Positions 51,816 to 63,007 of a stretch of DNA of 64,000 nucleotides are shown in pieces. The DNA is from Lamellibrachia columna (taxonomy: Eukaryota > Annelida > Polychaeta > Sabellida > Siboglinidae). Position numbers and translations under genes: made by a program. Under the pieces are notes generated by a model. That model saw only the letters and a list, made by a program, of their open reading frames with translations. It had not been told where the DNA came from and did not search any database. Every line of letters begins with the position of its first letter. Position 1 is the stretch's first letter. Location: assembly GCA_963662155.1 (NCBI GenBank), contig OY759268.1, forward strand, positions 5,161,701-5,225,700, written 5' to 3'.

Positions 51816-54800
51816 CTGCAAGATAAATGCCAGATTCAGTAATTCTTCATTCATGCATTTCATTGGTTGCATAAAATCTCTACAGAAATTTTAAGATTGG
51901 CCCGTTTTTCAGGGTACAAACAAATTATCGATATTTATTGCTAATTAATCAAACTGGTGCAATTTACAGCCAAAATGTGTTAACAAAGTGCAATTTGTTA
52001 AAACTCCATCCTCAACTGATTTAGCTTATCGTAGATCTGGCTTGTTGATGTCCAAATATGCAGTGTGTGAATAGTCGCAGTCGATTTAATAAGCAAATGT
52101 CTATTTTTTTTAAATCGTTGAAATAATTTATTATAGGTGTTGCATCTGGTCGCAAAATAGTGGATATCCAAAATGGTAAATACTGTACAGGTCGATATGT
52201 ATAAACATATAATGGTCAACTTATATAAGTCACCTTATATATAACTTGATGCTATTGTAGTATTAAATGTGATTCATCAAGATGTCTGAACAGTGGATGT
52301 GTTAGATTGTGTTCATATTATATAACTTGATGTTTTTGTAATAGTAATGTGATTCGTTAAGATATCTGAATAGTTGATTGATTCATTAAAATACCTGAAC
52401 AGTCATAGTGTTAGACTCGATACAGTTAGACTGGACACAGTTTATATATAACGTGATGTTATTGTAGTATTAAATGTGATTCATTAAGATAACTGAACAG
52501 TTGATGTGTTAGACTGGACACAGTTTACATTATATAACTTGATGTTATTGTAATATTAAATGTGATTCGTTAAGATATATGAACAGTCATAGTGTTAGGC
52601 TGGATACAGTTTATATTATATAACTTGATGTTATTGTAATATTAAATGTGATTCGTTAAGATATATGAACAGTCATAGTGTTAGGCTGGATACAGTTTAT
52701 ATTATATAACTTGATGTTATTGTAATATTAAATGTGATTCATTAAGATATCTGAACAATGGATGTGTTAGACTGGATACAGTTGATATTATATAACTTGA
52801 TGCTATTGTAATATTAAATGTGATTCATTAAGATATCTGAACAGTTATAGTGTTAGACTAGATATAGTTTATATTATATAACATGATGTTATTGCAATGT
52901 TTAATGTGATTTGAAGCACATCATAACTTTTTCTCAAGAAATTCAGTTGTTTTCACATGGAGTTGAAGCAAGCTGGATATTTTGAAAACCTTCGAAAGAT
53001 ATTTCTATGTTTTTTTTTCACTGAGAAAACGTTTCAAAGCAACAGGCTTGGTTGCATAGTTGCCTCCACGCAACCAGGTTCATGAACATGGTCTCAACTT
53101 ACCTGTGGAATATATATGACACCCTGGATGATCTTCCGCTTCTCGTTGTCACTAGGTGGCACCAGAAGCACCAATGCCATAATCAGGTTTGTCGTGGCCA
53201 ACACTGTGACTATCTGTGCAGAGATAAGATTTGAATGCCAGGGCAGCCAATTTGAAACTACACCATTCTCAAGTGTATTGACCTGGGTCCATATCCAACA
53301 ACAGATTTCCACAAACAACAAAACATGAGAACATTGGCATCATCCTAAAAAGGAGAAATGACTCGACCATGCCTTCAGAGTGACCAATCACATGTCAGTG
53401 AAAACAGTTTTGACCTTCGCCCCAGCAGGGAAGACGAAAAGGTCCAAATCAAAAACAATGCCGAGACGAGCGAAGGAAGAACTGAAGGCTGCTGGGCTGA
53501 CATGGGACACAGCGGCAAGGAGAACCCAAGACAGAGAGAACTGAAGGCTGCTGGGCTGACATGGGACACAGCGGCAAGGAGAGCCCAAGACAGAGGGAAC
53601 TGAAGGCTGCTGGGCTGACATGGGACACAGCGGCAAGGAGAGCCCAAGACATAGGGAACTGAAGGCTGCTGGGCTGACATGGGACACAGCGGCAAGGAGA
53701 GCCCAAGACAGAGGGAACTGAAGGCTGCTGGGCTGACATGGGACACAGCAGCAAGGAGAGCCCAAGGCAGAGGGAACTGGCGAGAACTTGTGTGAGCCGT
53801 TTATGTCACACCTGGACGAGGATTATGTATGTAAGTTATTCAACAGTTATACAAACAACTTGTGGAAGGATATAAATAGCAATTTCGTCAAAGCGTTAAA
53901 AATGTATTTAGAAAAGTCAAAGAACACAGAAGTCAGCAAAGTTGACACAATTATGTAATTGTGTGTCTAAAAGATCTGACAAATGACAAGTCAAAGTTGA
54001 CACAAATATATAATATTGTGAGTCTAAAAGATCTGACAAGTGGCAGATCAAAGTTGACACAAATATGTAATATTGTGAGTCTAAAAGATCTGACAAATGG
54101 CAGGTCAAAGTTGACACAAATATGTAATATTGTGAGTCTAAGAGATCTGACAAATGTCATGTCAAAGTTGACACAAATGTGTAATATTGTGTGTCTAAAA
54201 GATCTGACAAGTGACAGTTCAAAGTTGACACAAATATGTAATATTGTGAGTCTAAAAGATCTGACAAATGGCAAGTCAAAGTTGACACCAATATGTAATA
54301 TTGTGAGTCTAAAAGACCTGACAACTGGCAAGTGAAAGGTACAAAGTCTGATCGTTATAAAGTATTATTGTAAAATCATGCTATAAAGTTTAAATCAGAA
54401 ATTTTTTTACATTTTGACCCACACAAGTGTGTTTTAGTGAACTACCATTTTGTTTTATAATTTGACTGTTATTTATTTAATTCAAAAGTTTTGGAGGAAT
54501 GTCATGTTGAATGGCAAGGTCGATATTCATAAACAGATAATGGTCAAATTAAATTTGTTTAAATGTGCTTCACTAAAACACATTTGTACAGTGAAGATGT
54601 GAGAATATAATTTTATGTTTATACTATGTAATATGATTTGACACTACCATTGATCAGACCTTGTATCTCTAAAGGACCAATATTCAAATCGCCTTGCTGC
54701 CCTACAAATCCTGGATGACTGCGTTTAATCCCCCAGTTTTCCTTCATTGTATTTACAAAAAAATATGAAGAAGTCACGATAAACATGTTCTATATACGGA

Positions 54801-57800
54801 CTTGGGATTTGTAAGTATTTTATAAAAAAAAAATTTTGGCGTGATAATCCAAGTATATCCTCGACTCATTCAATCAGATCTATTTTTGGGGGGATTATTT
54901 GAATTTTTTACAATTCACAAATCCAGTTCTTCTATGTCCAAATATTCGTGGTTGGTCTAATCTTTTAAATGTGTGATTTTTAAAAAAATCATTGAAAGAA
55001 TTGACTTTAGTGATTAGATCTGGTAAGGCTCTAAATAGTGGATATCTAAAATGGTAAACACTGTGCGAGTCAATGCGAATCATGGGCGTGACTTCCATCT
55101 TCTCGCCAATCGTATGACAAAGTTATGAAATTTCATCGTGATTTTTCAGCGTTTCCATTTTCACTTTAATTAACGTTTGAGTAAACATTAAGTAATTTAA
55201 TAGTTTGTCTGATGATTTCACAAACAAAATATACAACAGTTGCGCTAACGAGCTAGCATATTGCAGTGGATAGTAGGTACATTTTATTTTTTTGCAAAAT
55301 GAATTTGAAATAAGACTAGTGAAAACATTGAATTGAGGAGGGACCTTTAATTGAATTGAGGAGGGACCTTTAATCTAATTGAGGGGGGACCTTTAATTGA
55401 ATTGAGGAACCTTTAAGATAATTGAGGGGGGGTCTTTAAGAGAAATGAGGGGGACCTTTAAGAGAATTGAGGAGGGACCTTTAAGAGAATTGAGGAGGGA
55501 CTTTAGGAGAATTGAGGAGGGATCTTTAGGAGAATTGAGGAGGGACCTTTAATCAAATTGAGGAGGGACCTTTAAGATAATTGAGGGGGATCTTTAAGAT
55601 AATTGAGGGGGACTTTTAAGAGAATTGAGGGAGATCTTTAAGAGAATTGAGGACGGACCTTTAGGAGAACTGAGGGGATCTTTAAGAGAATTGAGGGACC
55701 TTTAAGAGAATTGAGGATGGACCGTTAAGAGGATTGAGGAGCAACCTTTAACTAACGCTGCCAATCTGTACAAACTCACGTGAATGTGAATATATTCTTT
55801 ACTCAACAAGAATTATTCAATATAATGGGTGAACTGTTTACTGCAATGATTCAATATAAACAAATTCCCTAAAGTGGGGTGTCTACCCGTCAGGGGAATC
55901 TTACCTGTCGAAGGTCATCTTTAACTGATTTGTTATTCTCTGCACTATGGACGTTGATCTGGAGCGATTGTAGCACCCTCTCTATGTCGTCACGGTCAAT
56001 CTTTGACAGCAAAATGTCTTGTGCTGACAAACTCTGTAATGTAATCAGACTTCATTATTGACCTGCCACAGAGTCTTCTTTTTCAAAATGCGACCATCAT
56101 ATTTATTTATTTATCGACCTAACTAACATCAACAATCATCAAATAGAGTAGCTTTGTTCATGGATTCAGCAATTTTAATCAGCCACCTGTCAAGCTATGC
56201 AATACGGCCGCCCATCAATTACAGGCTGGGATTGAATTCCTGGCTATTATTCTGTGATACTATTGCAATCAGGGCTGTAAGCTAACACTGGCCCGGTGGC
56301 CAATGGCCTGTACTATCGCAATCAGTGCTGCAAGCTAACAATGGCCAGGTGGCCAATGGCCTGTACCATTGCAATCAGGGCTGCAAGCTAACACTGGCCC
56401 AGTGGTCAATGGCCGGTACTATCGCAATCAGTGCTGCAAGCTAACACTGGCCAGGTGGCCAATGGCCTGTACTATTGCAATCATGGCTGGAAGCTAACAC
56501 TGGCCCTGTGGCCAATGGCCGGTACTATCGCAATCAGGGCTGAAAGCTAACACTGGCAAGGTGGCCAATGGCCTGTACTATTGCAATCAGGGCTGAAAGC
56601 TAACACTGGCCTGGTGGCCAATGGCCTGTACTATTGCAATCAGGGCTGAAAGCTAACACTGGCCCGGTGGCCAATGACCGGTACTATCACAATCAGGGCT
56701 GAAAGCTAACACTGGCCCGGTGGCCAATGGTGTGTACTATTGCGATCAGGGCTGTAAGCTAACACCGGCTTGGTGGTTAATGGCCTGTACTAATGCAATC
56801 ATGGCAGCAAGCTTAATGGCCTGTACTAATGCAATCATGGCTGCAAGCTAACACTGGCCCAGTGGCCAATGGCCTGTATTATTGCAATCAGGGCTGCAAA
56901 TTAACACTGGCCTGGTGGCCAATGACCTGTATTATTGCAATCAGGGCTGAAAGCTAACACTGGCCCAGTGGCCAATGACCTGTATTATTGCAATCGGGCT
57001 GCAAGCTAACAATGGCCCGGTGGCCAATGACCTGTATTATTGCAATCAGGGCTGCAAGCTAACACTGGCCCGGTGGCCAATGGCCCGTACTATTGCAATT
57101 AGGGCTGCAACCTAACACCAGCCTGGTGGCCAATGGCCTGTACTATTGCAATCAGGGCTGTAAGCTAACACTGGCCCGGTGGCCAATGACTTGTATTACT
57201 GCAATCAGGGCTGTAAGGTAACACTGGCCCGGTGGCCAATGACCTGTATTATTGTAATCAGGATTGCAAGCTAACACTGGACTGGTGGCTAATGACCTGT
57301 ATTCCTGCAATCAGGGCTGCAAGTTAACACTGGCCCGGTGGCCAATGACCTGTATTATTGTAATCAGGGCTGCAAGAAATGGATAAAATAAAATAAGTGT
57401 TTTTGGAAAAGCAAGTTGAAGGAGAAAAATAGGTACACATAAAATAGCGTCCTCTTTATGTCATCATGGTCAATCTTTAACAGCAAAATGTCTTGTCCTG
57501 ACAAACTGTATAACGTAATCAGACTTCATGATTGACCTGCCACAGAGTCATCTTTTTCAAAATACGACCATCATATTTATTTTAGGATGGCCATAAAATT
57601 GTTAAGAGATGACTACGACTCGGATTTAGTTTATTGATTGATTTGAAATCAAATAATTTACAAAATACCTTGTAAGGATTACCATTAAAACATAAAATGT
57701 CACTAGCATGGGAACCACCCATTAAATAAACACAAACTCAATATGATGCAACTGTATAAGATGGCCAACAGCCCCACCTACTGGCTTGTCTAGTACTATT

Positions 57801-60800
57801 TTGCTGCATCAGATTCTGCGTCAAATAGTTTACTATAAAATTGTAATTTTTTAGATCCTAGAGATGCATTGACCTGTGCTGAGAACAACAACTGATCCAT
57901 GCCAGTTCAAGCCAGTGCAAACCAGTTTAAACCAGCAGGTCTGCGCTTCACCACAACTACCTTTTCAATGGCTTGAACTTCTTCCACCCATAGTGTCCTC
58001 TTCTGGCCAGTACTTGTCCACTGCCGGAGACGGTCAAGTTGTGACCTTAACCTTTTCCCATTGGCTATTGCCTACAAAGTCATTGAGGTCATTTTGGGTC
58101 AATATATCAAGGTGACAAATCATTTTTTTTTTAGAACAGTGCACTAAAGGACAACTTGTTGACATTGCTTGACAAACAACACTAAACAAGACGAATAATG
58201 GATTTTGTTTAATACTAAACAGACAAGATATTGATAGGAATGTTATCTTCAAACTGAAGGTAGACGAACTAGAGGGCATGGAGTAATCTTAATAAAAGTA
58301 CAGTGTAAATTAGGAGTAAGAAAGTATTCCTTCTCATGGAATGGAACACGCTGCTTACTGATGATGTATCAATTTGGAAGTAGTGAGAATATATTTAAAA
58401 ACATGATTAATCTGACAGCGTAAACAGGATATGTGTTAAATATCAATATGCAATTACACTTATACATTTGATACAAGTATTACCATAATCGCAGCAATTA
58501 ATTATTATTACAATCTTAACCTAAAAAATGCCCAATCAGAATTCATACCCACCTGCCTTGCTGTCGCGCCTGTCATGGCTATTACCATTTTTGTACCTTG
58601 CTTTATACCCAGGAAGTTGGTTACCACTAGCGCCCCCAGGTGGCCAGTGTTGTGAACATGTCTGAAGAATGAGATTATACAAACCCATTGTGTACGAGTG
58701 GATAAGTTATTATCTTGTTAGTCTCTTGTATTTTATACACAGATGCTATTGATATTACAGTGAAACAATACATCAAATTATAGATTATTAATTTTATTTA
58801 TTTATTGACCTAACATCAACAATCATCAAATAGAGTAGCTTCATTCACAGATTCAGCAATTTTAATTAACTACCTCCAAAGCTACGCAATACCGACGCCC
58901 ATCAATTACGAGTTGGGACTGTTTTCCTGGCTCTTCACTATTCTGTGATACTATTGCAATCAGGGCTGCAACCTAACACTGGCCCAGTGGTCAATGGCCG
59001 GTACTATCGCAATCAGTGCTGCAAGCTAACACTGGCCAGGTGGCCAATGGCCTGTACTATTGCAATCATGGCTGGAAGGTAACACTGGCCCTGTGGCCAA
59101 TGGCCGGTACTATCGCAATCAGGGCTGAAAGCTAACACTGGCCTGGTGGCCAATGGCCTGTACTATTGCAATCAGGGCTGAAAGCTAACACTGGCCCGGT
59201 GGCCAATGACCGGTACTATCACAATCAGGGCTGAAAGCTAACACTGGCCCGGTGGCCAATGGTGTGTACTATTGCAATCAGGGCTGTAAGCTAACACCAG
59301 CCTGGTGGTTAATGGCCTGTACTAATGCAATCATGGCAGCAAGCTTAATGGCCTGTACTAATGCAATCATGGCTGCAAGCTAACACTGGCCCAGTGGCCA
59401 ATGGCCTGTATTATTGCAATCAGGGCTGCAAATTAACACTGGCCTGGTGGCCAATGACCTGTATTATTGCAATCAGGGCTGAAAGCTAACACTGGCCCAG
59501 TGGCCAATGACCTGTATTATTGCAATCGGGCTGCAAGCTAACAATGGCCCGGTGGCCAATGACCTGTATTATTGCAATCAGGGCTGCAAGCTAACACTGG
59601 CCCGGTGGCCAATGGCCCGTACTATTGCAATCAGGGCTGCAACCTAACACCAGCCTGGTGGCCAATGGCCTGTACTATTGCAATCAGGGCTGTAAGCTAA
59701 CACTGGCCCGGTGGCCAATGACTTGTATTACTGCAATCAGGGCTGTAAGGTAACACTGGCCCGGTGGCCAATGACCTGTATTATTGTAATCAGGATTGCA
59801 AGCTAACACTGGACTGGTGGCTAATGACCTGTATTCCTGCAATCAGGGCTGCAAGTTAACACTGGCCCGGTGGCCAATGACCTGTATTATTGTAATCAGG
59901 GCTGCAAGAAATGGATAAAATAAAATAAGTGTTTTTGGAAAAGCAGGTTGAAGGAGAGAAATAGGTACACATAAAATAGCGTCCTCTTTATGTCATCATG
60001 GTCAATCTTTGACAGCAAAATGTCTTGTCCTGACAAACTGTATAACGTAATCAGACTTCATGATTGACCTGCCACAGAGTCATCTTTTTCAAAATACGAC
60101 CATCATATTTATTTTAGGATGGCCATAAAATTGTTAAGAGATGACTACGACTCGGATTTAGTTTACTGATTGATTTGAAATCAAATAATTTACAAAATAC
60201 CTTGTAAGGATTACCATTAAAACATAAAATGTCACTAGCATGGGATCCACCCATTAAATAAACACAAACTCAATATGATGCAACTGTATAAGATGGCCAA
60301 CAGCCCCACCTACTGGCTTATCTAGTACTATTTTGCTGCATCAGATTCTGCATCAAATAGTTTACTATAAAATTGTAATATTTTAGATCCTAGAGATGCA
60401 TTGACCTGTGCTGAGAACAACAACTGATCCATGCCAGTTCAAGCCAGTGCAAACCAGTTTAAACCAGCAGGTCTGCGCTTCACCACAACTACCTTTTCAA
60501 TGGCTTGAACTTCTTCCACCCATAGTGTCCTCTTCTGGCCAGTACTTGTCCACTGCCGGAGACGGTCAAGTTGTGACCTTAACCTTTTCCCATTGGCTAT
60601 TGCCTACAAAGTCATTGAGGTCATTTTGGGTCAATATATCAAGGTGACAAATCATTTTTTTTTTAGAACAGTGCACTAAAGGACAACTTGTTGACATTGC
60701 TTGACAAACAACACTAAACAAGACGAATAAGATGGATTTTGTTTAATACTAAACAGACAAGATATTGATAGGAATGTTATCTTCAAACTGAAGGTAGACG

Positions 60801-62317
60801 AACTAGAGGGCATGGAGTAATCTTAATAAAAGTACAGTGTAAATTAGGAGTAAGAAAGTATTCCTTCTCATGGAATGGAACACGCTGCTTACTGATGATG
60901 TATCAATTTGGAAGTAGTGAGAATATATTTAAAAACATGATTAATCTGACAGCGTAAACAGGATATAAGTGTTAAATGTCAATATGCAATTACACTTATA
61001 CATTTGATACAAGTATTACCATAATCGCAGCAATTAATTATTATTACAATCTTAACCTAAAAAATGCCCAATCAGAATTCATACCCACCTGCCTTGCTGT
61101 CGCGCCTGTCATGGCTATTACCATTTTTGTACCTTGCTTTATACCCAGGAAGTTGGTTACCACTAGCGCCCCCAGGTGGCCAGTGTTGTGAACATGTCTG
61201 AAGAATGAGATTATACAAACCCATTGTGTACGAGTGGATAAGTTATTATCTTGTTAGTCTCTTGTATTTTATACACAGATGCTATTGATATTACAGTGAA
61301 ACAATACATCAAATTATAGATTATTAATTTTATTTATTTATTGACCTAACATCAACAATCATCAAATAGAGTAGCTTCATTCACAGATTCAGCAATTTTA
61401 ATTAACTACCTCCAAAGCTACGCAATACCGACGCCCATCAATTACGAGTTGGGACTGTTTTCCTGGCTCTTCACTATTCTGTGATACTATTGCAATCAGG
61501 GCTGCAACCTAACACTGGCCCGGTGGCCAATGGCCCATACTATCGCAATCAGGGCTGCAAGCTAACACTGGCCCGGTGACCAATGGCCCATACTATCGCA
61601 ATCAGGGCTGCAAGCTAACACTGGCCCGGTGGCCAATGGCCCATACTATCGCAATCAGGGCTGCAAGCTAACACTGGCCCGGTGGCCAATGGCCCATACT
61701 ATCGCAATCAGGGCCGCAAGCTAACACTGTCCCGGTAGCCAATGGCCGGTACTATTGCACTTGGGCCAGTTCTGTCTGTCAGGTCACCAGCCCATGTGGC
61801 TTTTGTATCCTTCAGTATTGCAATTTTTAACACTTTTTATATTCATTCATAAAAAAGTTCAATAAATCTCATCCTGAGTTCTGATATAGCAACTGAACCA
61901 CTCTGTTGATGACCGGATGAAGGAAAACACGGCAGTTAGTAATGAAGAGGCATTGGTATGTCTGGGCTTGGGGCAAGTTGACTAGATGAGTGACACTTGA
62001 ATAGAAAATATGAAACCGATTTACCTACAATACCTCGTAATTAACAAGATATGGATAAAATAAAACAGGTGTTTTGGGAAGAGCAGGTTGAAGGAGAGAA
62101 ATAGGTACACCTAAAATAAATCCAAAATAGAAATGTCAATGGGAAAATGGAAGGAACAATTAAAGAAAGCCACAGATAGTGAGAATATTTAAAGATCCAC
62201 TTACGATCCTCCACAGAGTTCAACCGAGTGCTGTAGGCCGAGTTCACTTTTTGGATCCGTCAGCAGTTCGTTGACAGGGACACCGAGCGAAACCACACAG
62301 ACGGAGGTCGGATAAAC
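51639..62317 (-). CDS. AARS2: Alanyl-tRNA synthetase, probably mitochondrial; 3' part, six exons
   Basis: The enzyme charges tRNA-Ala and clears mischarged Ser/Gly with its editing domain. The proposed chain is 62,317-62,205, one copy of 61,197-61,089 (or 58,661-58,553), one copy of 60,603-60,493 (or 58,071-57,961), 56,033-55,905, 53,213-53,103 and 51,815-51,639. Every junction is phase-compatible and each exon has AG/GT borders. The product is about 249 residues: end of the editing domain (VYPTSVCVVSLGVPVNELL, then SVELCGGSHVHNTG with zinc ligands C and H), a hydrophobic block ending MTGATARQ, a charged helical linker, then the C-terminal domain (LLVPPSDNEKRK, IYIPQ). Phrases like LQHSVELCGG look closer to mitochondrial than to cytosolic enzymes. 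About 20 residues between the fourth and fifth exons seem missing compared with relatives, so a small exon may be unrecognised. 5' exons lie beyond 64,000. Regulation is not visible. Confidence 0.82.
52100..52215. repeat. Dispersed intronic repeat pair
   Basis: Shares GTGGATATCYAAAATGGTAA and its surroundings with 54,960-55,075. Old, unassigned interspersed repeat. Confidence 0.5.
52235..52915. repeat. 86-bp intronic minisatellite
   Basis: About eight imperfect units with TATATAACTTGATGTTATTG and TTAAATGTGATTCRTTAAGA, in the intron before the terminal exon. Adjacent copies at 52,594 and 52,680 are nearly identical. Confidence 0.92.
53103..53213 (-). CDS. AARS2: AARS2 exon: C-terminal domain, first part
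   Basis: 111 nt, acceptor CTTATCTCTGCACAG, perfect donor CAG/GTAAGT. It encodes ATTNLIMALVLLVPP, SDNEKRKIIQGVIYIPQ. The strand LVLL followed by a polar turn and a second strand ending in IPQ corresponds to the C-Ala strand pair ending in QVPQ or QVAQ in relatives. Confidence 0.82.
53479..53783. repeat. 59-bp intronic minisatellite
   Basis: Five copies of a unit beginning GAACTGAAGGCTGCTGGGCT (starts at 53,479, 53,538, 53,597, 53,656 and 53,715). Open frames on the minus strand here are repeat artefacts. Confidence 0.97.
53945..54335. repeat. 57-bp intronic minisatellite
   Basis: About seven units with TCTAAAAGATCTGACAA and CAAAGTTGACACAAATATG. A period of 57 gives 19-residue repeats open on both strands. 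Confidence 0.96.
54424..54590. repeat. Imperfect inverted repeat, possible MITE
   Basis: ACAAGTGTGTTTTAGTGAAC on the left pairs with CTTCACTAAAACACATTTGT on the right. AATTTGAC and GTCAAATT pair further in. No flanking duplication was identified. Confidence 0.5.
55330..55750. repeat. About 23-bp intronic minisatellite
   Basis: Roughly eighteen variants of GAATTGAGGAGGGACCTTTA, immediately downstream of the intact 55,905-56,033 exon. Confidence 0.95.
55905..56033 (-). CDS. AARS2: AARS2 exon: linker end, intact copy
   Basis: 129 nt, acceptor TGATTACATTACAG, donor GTAAGATT. It encodes 43 residues starting SLSAQDILLSKIDRDDIERV and ending NKSVKDDLRQ, phase 0 at both ends. It is the only complete copy; two truncated copies lie upstream in the gene. 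Similarity to relatives is weak but the position and phase fit. Confidence 0.78.
56262..57376. repeat. 53-bp intronic minisatellite, tract 1
   Basis: About twenty-one units with GCAATCAGGGCTGCAAGCTA and CACTGGCCCGGTGGCCAATG. First of three tracts carried by the duplication. Confidence 0.96.
57447..57505 (-). pseudogene. Truncated AARS2 exon copy (no donor), copy 2
   Basis: Same truncated form as at 59,979-60,037, with the same breakpoint and shifted acceptor, plus one further substitution (CTGTTAAAG). Both descend from one rearranged ancestor. Confidence 0.85.
57961..58071 (-). CDS. AARS2: AARS2 exon: helical linker, copy 2
   Basis: Identical to 60,493-60,603 with the same AG and GT borders, 2,532 bp away. 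Being nearest the downstream exon, this copy may be the one joined to 56,033. Confidence 0.72.
58553..58661 (-). CDS. AARS2: AARS2 exon: zinc-ligand His, copy 2
   Basis: Base-for-base the same as the exon at 61,089-61,197, with identical splice borders, 2,536 bp away. Either copy can supply the reading frame; a transcript with both would be out of frame. Confidence 0.75.
58952..59908. repeat. 53-bp intronic minisatellite, tract 2
   Basis: Most of the order of unit variants matches tract 1, confirming block duplication rather than independent growth. Confidence 0.96.
59979..60037 (-). pseudogene. Truncated AARS2 exon copy (no donor), copy 1
   Basis: About 59 nt homologous to the start of the exon at 55,905-56,033. 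The acceptor region has changed to GTTATACAG and the first two exon bases are lost. The rest of the exon and its 5' splice site are replaced by unrelated intron sequence at a duplication breakpoint. It cannot splice onward. Confidence 0.85.
60493..60603 (-). CDS. AARS2: AARS2 exon: helical linker, copy 1
   Basis: 111 nt, acceptor GACTTTGTAG, donor GTAGTT (weak). It encodes 37 residues beginning AIANGKRLRSQLDRLRQWTS and ending EEVQAIEK, phase 0 at both ends. The position and charged heptad-like pattern match the linker after the editing domain. An open frame on the opposite strand over the same bases is a shadow. Confidence 0.75.
61089..61197 (-). CDS. AARS2: AARS2 exon: zinc-ligand His and following strand, copy 1
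   Basis: 109 nt, acceptor CATTCTTCAG, donor GTGGGT. It completes the split codon and then reads HVHNTGHLGALVVTNFLG, IKQGTKMVIAMTGATARQ. The first His is the second ligand of CxxxH, and the G-T-K...A-M-T-G tail is the standard end of the AlaRS editing domain. It starts in phase 2 and ends in phase 0, so using both copies in one transcript would shift the frame. Confidence 0.85.
61489..61760. repeat. 53-bp intronic minisatellite, tract 3
   Basis: Only five units, more uniform than tracts 1 and 2 and mostly carrying GGCCCATACTATCGCAATC. Confidence 0.95.
62205..62317 (-). CDS. AARS2: AARS2 exon: editing-domain end with CGGS(H)
   Basis: 113 nt, entered after TCTCTCCCCCATAG and left at GTAAGT. 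It translates to VYPTSVCVVSLGVPVNELL, TDPKSELGL, QHSVELCGG plus two bases (TC) of a split codon. Joined to the next exon, that codon becomes TCA (Ser), giving the zinc motif C-G-G-S-H. Most relatives have Thr at the fourth position. Confidence 0.88.
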
Positions 62318-62318
62318 C

Positions 62319-62744
62319 TATGGGGGAGAGATGGTTACATTAGTGTTGTTCCGATTAATCGATTTAGTCGATGATTGACTGGTTCATCCTTTTGATCAAT
62401 GAGTTGATCACAATCTTGTATGATAGATCAGCTTTGATTATATTCATTCTGAATGTCATTCCCCATCGATCCATGACTTATTTGACAGAGAATCACAGAG
62501 ATTGTGACAAGAGAGTGTGAACGAACATTGCAGGAAGATAGAAAACTTCTGATTGGCTATTCTGCCCCTTTCTCCTGGTTACTGACCAATAAAAGCCTCC
62601 GTATTATTAACCAGTGACATTTATCAAATATATTGATTAACTGTTATGATCAATCATTAATTGGTTAGATAATCCAATGATTGATGATATTTACCAATTC
62701 CCAACATAGTATACATTCATATGATTCCTACAAGTCCGCGGGAT
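62319..62744. other. Intron upstream of the 62,205-62,317 exon
   Basis: AT-rich, with several ATTAATCGATT / TTGATCAAT-like self-complementary words. No further exon is recognisable before 64,000. Confidence 0.4.
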
Positions 62745-62975
62745 GTATGGAAAACCTTAAGAAAGTTTGGGAAGTTGTCAAGAAGTGTGGGAAGCCTTGG
62801 GAAGTGTGGGAAACCTTAGAAAAGTTTGGGAAGTCCTCAAGAAGTGTGGGAAGCCTTGGGAAGTGTGGGAAACCTAAAAAAGTTTGGGAAGTCCTCAAGA
62901 AGTGTGGGAAGCCTTAGGAAGTGTGGGAAACCTTAGAGAAGTTTGGGAAGTCCTCAAGAAGTGTGGGAAGCCGGA
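62745..62975. repeat. About 59-bp minisatellite
   Basis: Four units with GAAGTTTGGGAAGTCCTCAA and GAAGTGTGGGAAGCCTT. The unit itself contains a GGGAAG sub-repeat. Confidence 0.95.
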
Positions 62976-63007
62976 CTAGGGTGACTACTGAGTAGGGTGA
63001 CCACTGA

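Larger units (their letters stand above)
55973..62118. repeat. Tandem segmental duplication inside AARS2 (three units)
   Basis: Units run 55,973-57,446, 57,447-59,978 and 59,979-62,118. The join sits where ACATAAAATA, homologous to ACCTAAAATA at about 62,109-62,118, meets the middle of the 55,905-56,033 exon. Units 2 and 3 each hold a truncated exon, two intact exons and a 53-bp minisatellite. Unit 1 has lost the two exons by a deletion between TTTATTTATTTA-type tracts near 56,105. Confidence 0.88.

Noticed and set aside
53375..54335. Open frames of 100-126 codons on both strands
   Set aside because: They follow 59-bp and 57-bp minisatellites within an intron.
57876..58115. 79-codon plus-strand frame, repeated at 60,408-60,647
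   Set aside because: It is the antisense shadow of an AARS2 exon on the minus strand, recognisable by AG/GT borders and phase.
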